A stretch of DNA of 64,000 nt from Massilia pinisoli (lineage in GTDB: Bacteria > Pseudomonadota > Gammaproteobacteria > Burkholderiales > Burkholderiaceae_D): the NCBI RefSeq assembly GCF_024753285.1, contig NZ_JANUGW010000003.1, forward strand, positions 248,001 to 312,000, written 5' to 3'. The notes beneath the pieces are model-generated. The model was not told the DNA's origin, did no database searches, and saw only the letters and a list, made by a program, of their open reading frames with translations. Below are positions 8,985 through 17,500 of the stretch, one piece after another. Position numbers and translations under genes: made by a program. How positions within the stretch are numbered: position 1 is the stretch's first letter; each line of letters begins with the position of its first letter.

Positions 8985-10520
8985 ATGCAGAGCCATCACA
9001 CCAGCTGCGCGGCGCTTTATCTTCGGGCTTCTACGGAACACCAGAATTACTCGACCAGTCATCAAGAGGCTGCACTTCGAGAGTACGCCGAAGCACATGA
9101 TTTGGAAGTTAGAACTGTCTACCGCGATGAAGGACGCAGCGGACTGACGCTTGATGGTCGTCATGGCTTGCTACAGCTGCTAACGGATGTTCAATCGGGT
9201 GCGGCGGATTTCGATATCGTGCTCGTCTATGACGTCAGCCGATGGGGCCGGTTTCAAGATGTTGATGAGAGCGCCTACTACGAGTACGCATGCCGAAAGG
9301 CTGGCATCGATGTAGCGTATTGCGCGGAGCCGTTTGCAAATGATGGCTCGGCTCTGGCGACGATATTAAAAGGACTCAAGCGCGCGATGGCCGCCGAGTT
9401 CATTAGAGAGCTTTCCGCTAAGGTGCATCGGGCGCAATGCAGACTGACGGCAGCAGGGTTCAAACAGGGTGGCTCAGCTGGGTACGGTCTTCGGCGCCTT
9501 TGCATCTCTGCAACCGGCGAGCCTAAACGAGTTCTTGAGATGGGCGAGCGCAAGAGTGTACCTTCCGACCGGGTAACGTTCGTGCATGGGCCAGCGGATG
9601 AAGTCGCTGTTGTGCGACGTATCTTCAGCATGTGCTGTGAAGAGAATCTGCCGGACACAAGGATCGCTGATTGCCTCAATTCAGAGGGACTTCTTAATCA
9701 GCATGGCCGGCCATGGTCGAGCCACAACGTAAAAAGCATTCTGACCAACGAGAAGTACACCGGCACGCTCATCTACAACCGCAGCACTCAGCGAATGCGA
9801 AGTTCACGACGTCCTAACGATACGTCGAAGTGGATCAGGGTCGAAAGTGCCTTCGAGGCCATAGTCAGTTGCGAGACCTTTGAAGCGACGAAGACGCTCA
9901 GACGGCACCGCGGGAAACACTGGACGAATGACGAGATGCTCGACGGTCTGCGGGATATCCTGGTCGACCATGGGAAAGTAACGGCTGAGCTAATCAACCA
10001 AAGCGGGCTGCCGTCTGCCAAATCGTACGCGTTCCGCTTTCGTGGACTTGTTGCCGCATACGAGGAGGCTGGAGTGTCAGGACCGTCATTGTCTCGAACC
10101 ACAATCGCTCGATACCGACTACGCTGCGTTACCAAGGACATGTCGATTGAGCTTGAGCGCTGCGCGCTTATGGCTGGCGCGGTGATTGAATCGCTGACTC
10201 CTCGCACTTATCGAATCAGGGGAGTAGTCGTACGTATCTTGTGCACCAGATGTCGCTATGAGCGAAGCCACCCTTGCTGGAAGGTGACGCTCCAACACTC
10301 GCCAACAGTGGACTTCGTGATTTGGTTTAGGATGGACGAGCTAAATGAGCATATTGGAGGAATTTACCTTCTGCCTACTGCTGAGTTCCCAGAACATCAA
10401 TACCTTTGGCCGTCGACGCTTACGCTGGCTCGATACCAACGATTCTCATATCCTTCGGTGCAACATTTATTTGGCCTCGTGGACCAGTCATCGCAGGGCG
10501 AGAGCCCTTCAAACATCTAA
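8985..10520 (+). CDS. large serine recombinase
   Basis: Protein of 511 residues. The N-terminal resolvase domain shows the catalytic serine at residue 16 (LYLRAST), the DEGRSG loop and the YDVSRWGR segment that carries active-site arginine. A Recombinase domain follows at about 165-290, with the NVKSILTNEKYTG motif typical of large serine integrases and transposon recombinases. Residues 300-511 are not recognised, though CTRCRYE could hold part of a metal site. GGGA lies five bases before the ATG. Such enzymes recombine short att sites without homology. It is flanked on both sides by related small genes and by a perfect hairpin just past its stop, so it may be the integrase of the element. 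Confidence 0.9.
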   Translation: MQSHHTSCAALYLRASTEHQNYSTSHQEAALREYAEAHDLEVRTVYRDEGRSGLTLDGRHGLLQLLTDVQSGAADFDIVLVYDVSRWGRFQDVDESAYYEYACRKAGIDVAYCAEPFANDGSALATILKGLKRAMAAEFIRELSAKVHRAQCRLTAAGFKQGGSAGYGLRRLCISATGEPKRVLEMGERKSVPSDRVTFVHGPADEVAVVRRIFSMCCEENLPDTRIADCLNSEGLLNQHGRPWSSHNVKSILTNEKYTGTLIYNRSTQRMRSSRRPNDTSKWIRVESAFEAIVSCETFEATKTLRRHRGKHWTNDEMLDGLRDILVDHGKVTAELINQSGLPSAKSYAFRFRGLVAAYEEAGVSGPSLSRTTIARYRLRCVTKDMSIELERCALMAGAVIESLTPRTYRIRGVVVRILCTRCRYERSHPCWKVTLQHSPTVDFVIWFRMDELNEHIGGIYLLPTAEFPEHQYLWPSTLTLARYQRFSYPSVQHLFGLVDQSSQGESPSNI

Positions 10521-10560
10521 CACCACGCTACAGTTTTGTGTGCCGGTATTCACTGACGGG

Positions 10561-10591
10561 CTTCCGATAGTGACATCGTACCTATCGGAAG
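10561..10591. repeat. perfect 10-base inverted repeat after recombinase gene
   Basis: CTTCCGATAG and CTATCGGAAG are separated by 11 bases, starting 40 bases past the recombinase stop codon. There is no T-run, so an intrinsic terminator is unlikely. A recombinase binding site or att-site arm is possible, since serine integrases recognise imperfect inverted repeats near their gene. Confidence 0.5.
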
Positions 10592-10642
10592 TGTTCGTCC
10601 GACGAGGGGAGGGTTACCACTTCTAACGACCTTAGATTCGAT

Positions 10643-10846
10643 CTAATCCCACCGCTTCTTGGCAAGTTGGATGAGGAGACGTTCTTGAGCAGATTTCGGC
10701 CGCAAGTATTCGCCGATGTGCCATCGCATTCGATCCCAGAGGTTCAATCCAGGCGGAGGACAAGGAGGATCGGGAAGCCGCAGCCTTGGCCCATGACACC
10801 AGCCGCGGTGTCGTCGAAATTTCTCGAAGTTGTCTGGCGAATCCAT
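10643..10846 (-). CDS. small unknown protein, right-flank copy of a duplicated pair
   Basis: Protein of 67 residues, paralog of the product at 8117-8329. The open frame extends upstream to 10927, but the start at 10846 matches the length and N-terminus of the other copy (M-x-x-P-x-x-FE-x-FRR). Shared blocks are the Leu-Pro-x-Pro-Pro/PGL region, RWH, EYLRPKS and the RL-IQLA tail. The right copy lacks a few residues of the central loop. No strong ribosome binding site is visible. Both copies are on the minus strand and face the same way, so they are direct rather than inverted duplicates around the recombinase. Confidence 0.6.
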   Translation of the reverse strand: MDSPDNFEKFRRHRGWCHGPRLRLPDPPCPPPGLNLWDRMRWHIGEYLRPKSAQERLLIQLAKKRWD

Positions 10847-11074
10847 AATCCGTTGCAGAAGGGGAGATTGAACAATCTTACATCTAGTTAAAAACTGGGC
10901 GGGAGGCGCCAAGCGGTTAGCCACCATATCTTAGATGCGCGATTCGAGGATGATGCCGACAGAATCAAAACGCTACCGGGTCGTATCTCTTGCACACTGA
11001 GTTCGCGAATTCGGACCTAACGAGCGTGACGAGGGTTGAGCGCTCTACCGTAAGAGAGCAAGCGCAGCGCAATC

Positions 11075-11827
11075 TTATTTCGCATTGCTGTGGTCGACGA
11101 GAGGCATGGCCTGCAAATGTCTCTTTATCTCGGTTGTAACCCGGTCGAAGTCATTCTCGACCTCTTCGTTCCAGAAGCGTATCACGGTCCAGCCGAGTGC
11201 AGTAAGGACTGCTGTTTTGCGTTGGTCGAGAAATTTCCACTTTTTCAGGCGATGGCTTTTCCCGTCAATTTCAATCGCGAGTCGGTGCGGAACACTTGCA
11301 ATATCAACCTTATAGCATGGTGGAAGGCTGACAAAATCGGCCTTGACTGCGCGAGTAGCGATTGCTACCTCCGTAGGCAACTCAAGGCTATTTGCTATCA
11401 AGAGTTGCTGTCGGGTAAGTTTGGAATTGCCTCCTCTTGCCAGGAATGTCCTGCCTTTCAGCTTAGCTTTTATTTTTTCCACATTTTCTGGCCTCGACAT
11501 CGGGTTGTTTGCTTTCATGCGTGCGGAGCTTTCTGGACTACTTCTGCCCCGTAGGACAACGCCACGGATACCTCGCATCCATTCGTTAAATGCTTCTGCT
11601 CGCCCAGGCTGTGCGTTTCGCCAACTAGCTGCACACGAGTTGGAGCAAAACCGACGCTTCTCGTTGTTCCTTGGCCCGACCGATCGGAAGCTGAACGCAC
11701 CATCACACCATTCGCACTTCTTATGCACCTGCATGCAGACTTCACATCGGAGGTCACGTGTCCCGAGTGGGGAAAAGATGCGGCCGCATCCACAACATGT
11801 GCGCGGCTTGAGTTTACGAGTTCCCAT
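11075..11827 (-). CDS. zinc-ribbon protein with DUF559/Vsr-like nuclease domain
   Basis: Protein of 250 residues from the ATG at 11827, preceded by AGGG; the frame is open to 11965 but that extension has no ribosome binding site. Residues 10-65 contain four Cys pairs (CCGC, CEVC, CEWC and CSNSC), suggesting zinc ribbons. Residues 107-126 (NPMSRPE, then IKAKLKG) resemble the NUMOD3 DNA-binding motif of homing endonucleases. Residues 173-222 match the DUF559/very-short-patch-repair nuclease fold, with D175 (KVDIA), E186 and D188 (AIEIDGKSH), and the RFWNEEV strand near 217-223. It should be a DNA-cutting enzyme, possibly of homing, repair or defence type. It is divergent from a small XRE regulator, which may control it. 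Confidence 0.8.
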   Translation of the reverse strand: MGTRKLKPRTCCGCGRIFSPLGTRDLRCEVCMQVHKKCEWCDGAFSFRSVGPRNNEKRRFCSNSCAASWRNAQPGRAEAFNEWMRGIRGVVLRGRSSPESSARMKANNPMSRPENVEKIKAKLKGRTFLARGGNSKLTRQQLLIANSLELPTEVAIATRAVKADFVSLPPCYKVDIASVPHRLAIEIDGKSHRLKKWKFLDQRKTAVLTALGWTVIRFWNEEVENDFDRVTTEIKRHLQAMPLVDHSNAK

Positions 11828-11904
11828 AGAAACCCTTACTTTTTGAGTATGTGAGCGGAAGCTGAAAGCGACCAGCCAACAATCAGCGATTCGGTTTTGT
11901 TTGA

Positions 11905-11916
11905 GGTACATGTACC
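11905..11916. promoter_or_regulatory. 12-base palindrome between nuclease and XRE genes
   Basis: GGTACATGTACC is a perfect palindrome in the 125-base divergent gap, 36 bases before the XRE start and 77 bases before the nuclease start. Small XRE repressors commonly bind such sites in their own promoter, so this is the best candidate operator. No binding data can be read from sequence. Confidence 0.45.
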
Positions 11917-11952
11917 GTAGATGTGGCCGTAGTATAGCTGGATGATTCTTGG

Positions 11953-12195
11953 GTGCCAAACCCATCCCTCCTACGACAATCGCCTGAGCTCGTTTCGCTA
12001 GGCGGCGCTATCCGTGCTTTGCGCCTGGCTGCCGGCATGTCGCAAGAAGAGCTTGCTCATCTTGCAGAGGTCGATCGCAGCTATCTTGGTAGGGTCGAAC
12101 GTGGTGACAACAACGTGGCGATCATGACCTTATGCCGAGTGGCTCAAGCCCTTGGCGTATCGGGGGCTCAACTTTTAGAGTTGGCGCACCTTTAA
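11953..12195 (+). CDS. small XRE-family helix-turn-helix regulator
   Basis: Protein of 80 residues consisting almost entirely of one HTH_3 domain: IRALRLAAGMSQEELA, then VDRSYLGRVERGDNN and a helix ending ALGVSGAQLL. It starts with GTG without a good ribosome binding site. The size and architecture match controller proteins of restriction systems and regulators of mobile elements. Its position, divergent from a DUF559 nuclease across a region holding a perfect palindrome, suggests it represses itself and perhaps the nuclease. It has no partner domain for signal sensing. Confidence 0.85.
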   Translation: MPNPSLLRQSPELVSLGGAIRALRLAAGMSQEELAHLAEVDRSYLGRVERGDNNVAIMTLCRVAQALGVSGAQLLELAHL

Positions 12196-12665
12196 GGTGC
12201 CGGGTGGCCCGAATTGCGTGCGCGACAAGCGCAGGTCTGCTCTTTCGGTAAGAAAACCGGGTATAAAACCGGGTGTGATTTGCATTATTTTTCGAGAGGA
12301 CATAGAGGGGGTGCGGCTTGCGGGCTTAACTTCCTGTTCAACGTCTGATCATCCAGCCGGCATCCGCTGGATGCCGCCAACCAAGGCCCCGGCCTCCCTC
12401 AGGAGCCCGGGGCTTTGTTTTAGGCCGCGCAGCGTACGGACGCGGATGTCCGGAAACGTGGGAACCGGAAACTTTGCAAACTCCTTTCAATCGCAAAGCA
12501 ACACTTTACCGAACAAGTATTAGTTTCCGTCGACCAATTGTGTCTTCCTCCTTATCATGAACAAGGTTCTGTTTTTGCCGATTGAGCGATCGTCGGTCTG
12601 CCGTCAAGACCCTCCTCGGCGGCTGTGCGGACTGCTTTTTTGTAACCACTTACCGGAATTCACTG
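12196..12665. other. 470-base region between island and exoprotein operon, possible small RNA
   Basis: No convincing gene. It holds a tandem direct repeat AAAACCGGGT (12253-12262 and 12265-12274), an 8-bp hairpin (CATCCAGC at 12350-12357 with GCTGGATG at 12366-12373) and a strong terminator at 12386-12422. The two hairpins in series could be the 3' part of a small RNA. The island-like sequence style ends about here, so the region may also contain the element boundary. I find no tRNA. Confidence 0.4.
12386..12422 (+). terminator. strong intrinsic terminator
   Basis: A 12-bp stem with one mismatch (GCCCCGGCCTCC against GGAGCCCGGGGC) and a four-base loop is followed by TTTGTTTTA. It could end transcription from the XRE gene or from a small RNA in the region just upstream. 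Confidence 0.75.
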
Positions 12666-13529
12666 ATGAAACGTCGACCCCAAACGAAGCTGTCGTTGTG
12701 CATGGTGCTGGCAGGCCTGGGCCTGTCCGCGTGGAGCCCGGTGAGCCAGGCATGCTCGAGTGACCCCTACCTCGCCAGCGTCTGCGTGATGGCGATCTCG
12801 CCCGTGCGCTTCCCGTCGTTCAGCAACACGTACATGCTGGCGATGGGGCAGACCATGCAGGTGAACCAGAACGCCGCCCTGTATTCGCTGCTCGGCACGA
12901 CGTATGGCGGCAACGGGCAAACCACGTTCAACTTGCCCGACCTGCGGGGCCGGGTGATCGTCGGCTACAACCCTGTGAATCTGCCGAACATTCCGCCGAT
13001 GGCGGCCGGCGCCGCAGGCGGCAGCACTTCGATCAACCTCACCGTGGCGCAATTGCCGGTCAGTGGCGTACAGATGAACAACGTGCCCGTCACGCTGGGC
13101 GGCGTGACCGCGACGACGTCATTGACGGGGCTGACGGCGACGGCGAACCTCGGCGGACTCGTCCTCAACGGGGCCGCCAGCGGCCTGACCGTCAAGGTCG
13201 CGCAGAACGCGAACGGCCTCGGGACGCCTTCCGGCAACTACCTGGGCAAGTCGGGCGGCGGCGCAGGCAATATCTACACGTCCAGCGCGCCGGACGCGAC
13301 GCTGAATACCGGCACGATCGGCGGCACGCTGTCGTTCACGGTCAACCCGAACACCAACGCACCCGTGACGCTTGCCGGTGCGCCCACGACCACGCTGAGC
13401 GGGCAAGCGACGATCAGCGGGACGACCGGCCCCTTGGGCAGCGGCGCCGCCGTGCCGATCATGCAGCCCTATCTCGTCATGCCGTACTACATCGCGACCC
13501 AGGGCTTGTACCCGACGAGCGACAATTGA
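12666..13529 (+). CDS. secreted phage tail-collar domain protein
   Basis: Protein of 287 residues from the ATG at 12666; a longer frame opens at a TTG at 12582 but would bury the signal peptide. Residues 1-33 look like a Sec signal ending SQA. The tail-collar motif, also known from the microcystin-dependent MdpB group, follows at about 62-92 (ALYSLLGTTYGG, NLPDLRGRV). The rest is Gly/Thr/Val-rich and probably beta-structured. It is the first of four closely spaced genes leading to the two-partner exoprotein, so it may be exported and sit at the surface. No other phage genes accompany it, so it is not a prophage remnant by this evidence. Confidence 0.8.
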   Translation: MKRRPQTKLSLCMVLAGLGLSAWSPVSQACSSDPYLASVCVMAISPVRFPSFSNTYMLAMGQTMQVNQNAALYSLLGTTYGGNGQTTFNLPDLRGRVIVGYNPVNLPNIPPMAAGAAGGSTSINLTVAQLPVSGVQMNNVPVTLGGVTATTSLTGLTATANLGGLVLNGAASGLTVKVAQNANGLGTPSGNYLGKSGGGAGNIYTSSAPDATLNTGTIGGTLSFTVNPNTNAPVTLAGAPTTTLSGQATISGTTGPLGSGAAVPIMQPYLVMPYYIATQGLYPTSDN

Positions 13530-13560
13530 ACCGGATGGCGTCTCTTCCACGTTTCGGGAC

Positions 13561-14535
13561 ATGATCGTGCGCGCAGTCGGATTGGCGCTTGCCCTGCTGT
13601 TGGCGGGGCAGGCGGACGCACAGGTGCCGCGACAGGCGCCGGACCCGGCTTTGAAGCTGGCCCAACAAGCCCTCGCGGCCGGCGACTACGTCAAGGCGTA
13701 CCGCGAATACGAACGTCATGGCGCCGACTCTCCCCTGGCGCAATTTACGCTCGGCCTGTTCGAGCGTGAAGGCTGGGGCCGCCCTGCGAACCCGGTCGCC
13801 GCCTGTGCCTGGTTCGACAAGGCGGCCGCCGCGAACGTCCCCGCCGCGCAGCAATTTGTCGGCGATTGCTTTGCCCAGGGCATCGGGCGCGCCGTCGATG
13901 GCCAGGCCGCCGTGCAGTGGTATCGGAAGGCGGGCGCCTCGGGTATCTACGCCGCGCTGTGCTCTGCCGGCGAGCTCTATCTTTCGGGAAGAATCGTCGA
14001 CAAGAACGTGCAGGAAGGCCTGGCGCTGTGCACGGCGGCGGCGCAGGCCGAATCGCCGCCGGCCATGTTGCGCCTCGCCGATCTTTACCGCGCGGGCACG
14101 CAGGTGCCGCAAGACCTGAAGCTGGCACGCTACTGGTACGAGCAGGCTGCCCAGCGCCACAACCACGAAGCCCAGTTCCGGCTGGGCGTCATGCTCAGCG
14201 AAGGCGACGGCGGGCCGGCCGACGTGACGCAGGCGCGTTTCTGGCTGGAGCACGCGGCCGCCGAAGGCTATGCGCCGGCCTATCTGCCGACCGCGGTCCT
14301 GTACGCCAATGCCCCCGTCGATCCGCACACCGGCGCGCTGACGCCGAACGACCTGGCCAAGGTCTATATGTGGAACCGCGCCGCCAAGGGCGTCACGACG
14401 AACCCGCTGCAACTGGCCGACATCGCCCGCATCGACGGCATGGTGTTGGCCGTCATGCCCGCGCAATGGCAGCCCGATCTGGACCGCAAGGTGGCGGATC
14501 ATCTGGCCAAATTCCCGCCGGCTCAATCTCATTAA
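13561..14535 (+). CDS. Sel1-repeat (TPR-like) periplasmic protein
   Basis: Protein of 324 residues with a signal peptide ending ADA at residue 20. The body is a series of Sel1 repeats of about 36 residues, recognisable by A-x-FxLG and the W(Y/F)xxAA helices, for instance at 58-95, 96-130, 171-205 and 207-245. Such proteins serve as adaptors for protein complexes. It lies 31 bases after the collar-domain gene and 35 bases before the exoprotein gene, so co-transcription is likely. A chaperone or assembly role for the large exoprotein in the periplasm is a guess supported only by position. Confidence 0.85.
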   Translation: MIVRAVGLALALLLAGQADAQVPRQAPDPALKLAQQALAAGDYVKAYREYERHGADSPLAQFTLGLFEREGWGRPANPVAACAWFDKAAAANVPAAQQFVGDCFAQGIGRAVDGQAAVQWYRKAGASGIYAALCSAGELYLSGRIVDKNVQEGLALCTAAAQAESPPAMLRLADLYRAGTQVPQDLKLARYWYEQAAQRHNHEAQFRLGVMLSEGDGGPADVTQARFWLEHAAAEGYAPAYLPTAVLYANAPVDPHTGALTPNDLAKVYMWNRAAKGVTTNPLQLADIARIDGMVLAVMPAQWQPDLDRKVADHLAKFPPAQSH

Positions 14536-14570
14536 TCCGACCCCGCGCTCATTCGCCTCAAGGACATCCC

Positions 14571-17500
14571 ATGCACCGCCATGCTTCGCTGAACCGAATT
14601 TATCGTCTTGTCTGGAGCCATGTTCACCGAACATGGGTCGTCGTCTCGGAAACCGCCCGCGGCCGCGGGAAGCGCAGCAGCCGCAAGCTGTTGCTGGCCA
14701 CGGCGACGCTCGCGGTGGCCAACCTCGCACAGGCGGGGCCGCTCGGCGGGCAGGTCACGGCGGGCACGGGCACCGTCCAGCAATCGGGCAATGTCACGAC
14801 GGTGACGCAGTCCACGCAGAACCTGTCGCTGACATGGCAGAGCTTTGACACCAATGCGTCGGAATCCGTCAATTTCGTGCAGCCGTCCGCAGGCTCGATC
14901 GCGGTGAACCGCATCCTCGACACCAATCCGACGCAGTTCCTGGGCAAGCTGAACGCCAACGGCCAGGTGTACCTGATCAATCCGAACGGCGTGCTGTTCG
15001 GCGAGGGCGCGCAGGTCAACGTCGGCGGGCTGGTCGCGTCGACATTGGACGTCGCCGACAGCGCACTGAACGGCGCGGCGCGGCAGTTCAGCGGCGCCGG
15101 CACCGGCGCCATCGTCAACCGCGGCAGCATCACGGCGGCGCCCGGCGGCTATGTGGCGTTCGTCGGCAATACGGTCAGCAACCGGGGCGCGATCGCCGCG
15201 CCGGCCGGGACCGTGGCGCTGGGCGCGGGCAGCGACGTCACGCTGTCCTTCGCCGGCAACAGCCTGGTCAATATGCAGGTCAATCGCAGCACGCTCGACA
15301 ACCTGGCGGAAAACGGCGGCCTGATCCGCGCGAACGCCGGGACCGTGATCATGACGGCGGGCGCCAGGGATGCGGTGCTGGCCAGTGTCGTCAACAATAC
15401 GGGCATCGTCGAGGCGCGCAGCGTCCAGGATGTCGGCGGCATTATCGTGCTGGGTGGTGGCGCGCAGACCAGGACGACCAACAGCGGTACCCTCGACGCA
15501 TCCGGCACGGACGCCGGCGCGCACGGCGGCACCGTCAAGGTATTGGGCGACACCGTCGGCCTCGCGGGCGGCAGCCGGATCGACGTGTCGGGCGACGCGG
15601 GCGGCGGCCTGGCGCTCGTCGGCGGCAATTTCCTCGGCAGCGGACCGGAGCGCAATGCGCAGAACACGACCGTGGCGGCCGGCGCTGCCGTGAACGCGGA
15701 CGCCATCCGTTCGGGCACGGGCGGCCAGGTCGCGGTGTGGTCGGACGGGACGACGCAGTTCCACGGCGCCATCAGCGCGCGCGGCGGCCAGGCCGGCGGC
15801 GACGGGGGCCATGTCGAGACGTCGGGCAAGATCCTGAAGGTCGGCGGCGATGCGTCGGTCAACACGCTGGCCCCGCACGGCGCTGCCGGCGACTGGCTGC
15901 TCGATCCGCAGGACCTGACGATCGGCGGGTTCAACCCGGGTGACGGCGACATCGACGGCGCCGACGTCACGAATGCGCTGCAAACGTCCAACGTCACGAT
16001 CAAGACCAGCGTGTTCGGCGTGTCGTGCGCGGGCGCGTTCAGCTGCAGCTCGGGCCACGCGGGCAACGGCGACATCATCCTCGCGGACGGCGCCCTCATC
16101 GGCGGCGGCAACTGGACCAGCGGGACGACCCTGACCTTGAGCGCCTATCGCAACATCGACGTGCGCGGCACCGCCAACATCGATGCGGGCTTCGGCACCG
16201 GCAGCATCGTCCTCCGCGCGGACAATGCCGGCACGGGCGTCGGCACCGTGCTCTTCAGCAATATAAGCAATGTCTGGGGCAATCCGTTCGGGACCGTCAA
16301 GATCTACTACAACCCGACCAACTACGCGACGCCGACCAATTATGCGATGCTGAACGACGGCTTTGGCAACGCCACCATCCAGGGTGCCAACCTCTACACC
16401 TACATGCTCGTCAACGTGACGGGCACCGTGGCGAACAAGACCTATGACGGCACCACCGCGGCGACCGTCAGCGGCCTGGCGGTACTGGGTGGCGCACCTG
16501 CCGGCATCACCTTCGACACGTCGGGCGCCACCGCGGTATTCGCGGACAAGAACGCCGGCACGAACAAGGCCGTCACCATCAGCGGCGTCTCTTTGAGCGG
16601 CGCCTCCGCCAGCATGTATGCGCTCAACGCCCTGGACACCAAGACGGCGACGATCAACAAGGCGAACCTGGCCGTGTCGGGCGTCTCGGCCGCCGGCAAG
16701 ACCTACGACGGCACCACGGCCGCCGCCCTGACCGGCACCGCGACCGTGGCGGCCATCGGCGGCGACGTGGTGGCCGTGAGCGGCGCCGGCACCGGCACGT
16801 TCGCCGACAAGAACGTCGGCAGCGGCAAGGCCGTCACCGTCTCCGGCTACACGCTCACCGGTGCCGGCGCCGGCAACTACACGATCGTCCAGCCCACCGG
16901 CCTGACGGCCAACATCACCAAGGCGAACCTGTCTGTCACGGGCGTGACGGCGGCCAACAAGATCTACGACGGCACGACGGCCGCCACGTTGAACGGCACG
17001 CCCACCGTGACCGCGCTCGGCAGCGACGTCGTGTCCCTGGGCGGCACCGGCACCGCCACGTTCGCCGACAAGAATGCCGGCGCCGGCAAGGCCGTCACGG
17101 TCGGCGGGTACAGCCTGAGCGGCACCGACGCCGGCAACTACAACCTCGTCCAGCCGGCGGGCCTGATGGCCACCATCAACAAGGCCAACCTGGCCGTGTC
17201 GGGCATCTCGGCCGCGAACAAGACCTACGACGGCACGACGGCCGCCACGTTGACCGGCACCGCGACCGTGTCGGCCATCGGCAGCGACGTGGTGTCCGTG
17301 AGCGGTACCGGCACGGGCACGTTCGCCATCAAGAATGTCGGTACCGGCAAGGCCGTCACGGTCAGCGGCTACAGCCTGAGCGGAGCCGACGCGGGCAACT
17401 ACAACGTCGTCCAGCCGAGCGGCCTGACGGCCGACGTCACCAAGGCCAATCTGGCGATCACGGGCGTGACGGCCGTGAACAAGACCTACGACGGCACCGC

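Noticed and set aside
4236..9385. Shared GGACTCAAGCGCGC between 4238 and 9372 as a possible att repeat
   Set aside because: Fourteen-base matches are expected by chance in a window this size, and one copy is inside the recombinase coding sequence.
12666..13529. Prophage tail gene
   Set aside because: Only the collar domain is present; it has a signal peptide and sits in a secretion operon, with no other phage structural gene around.
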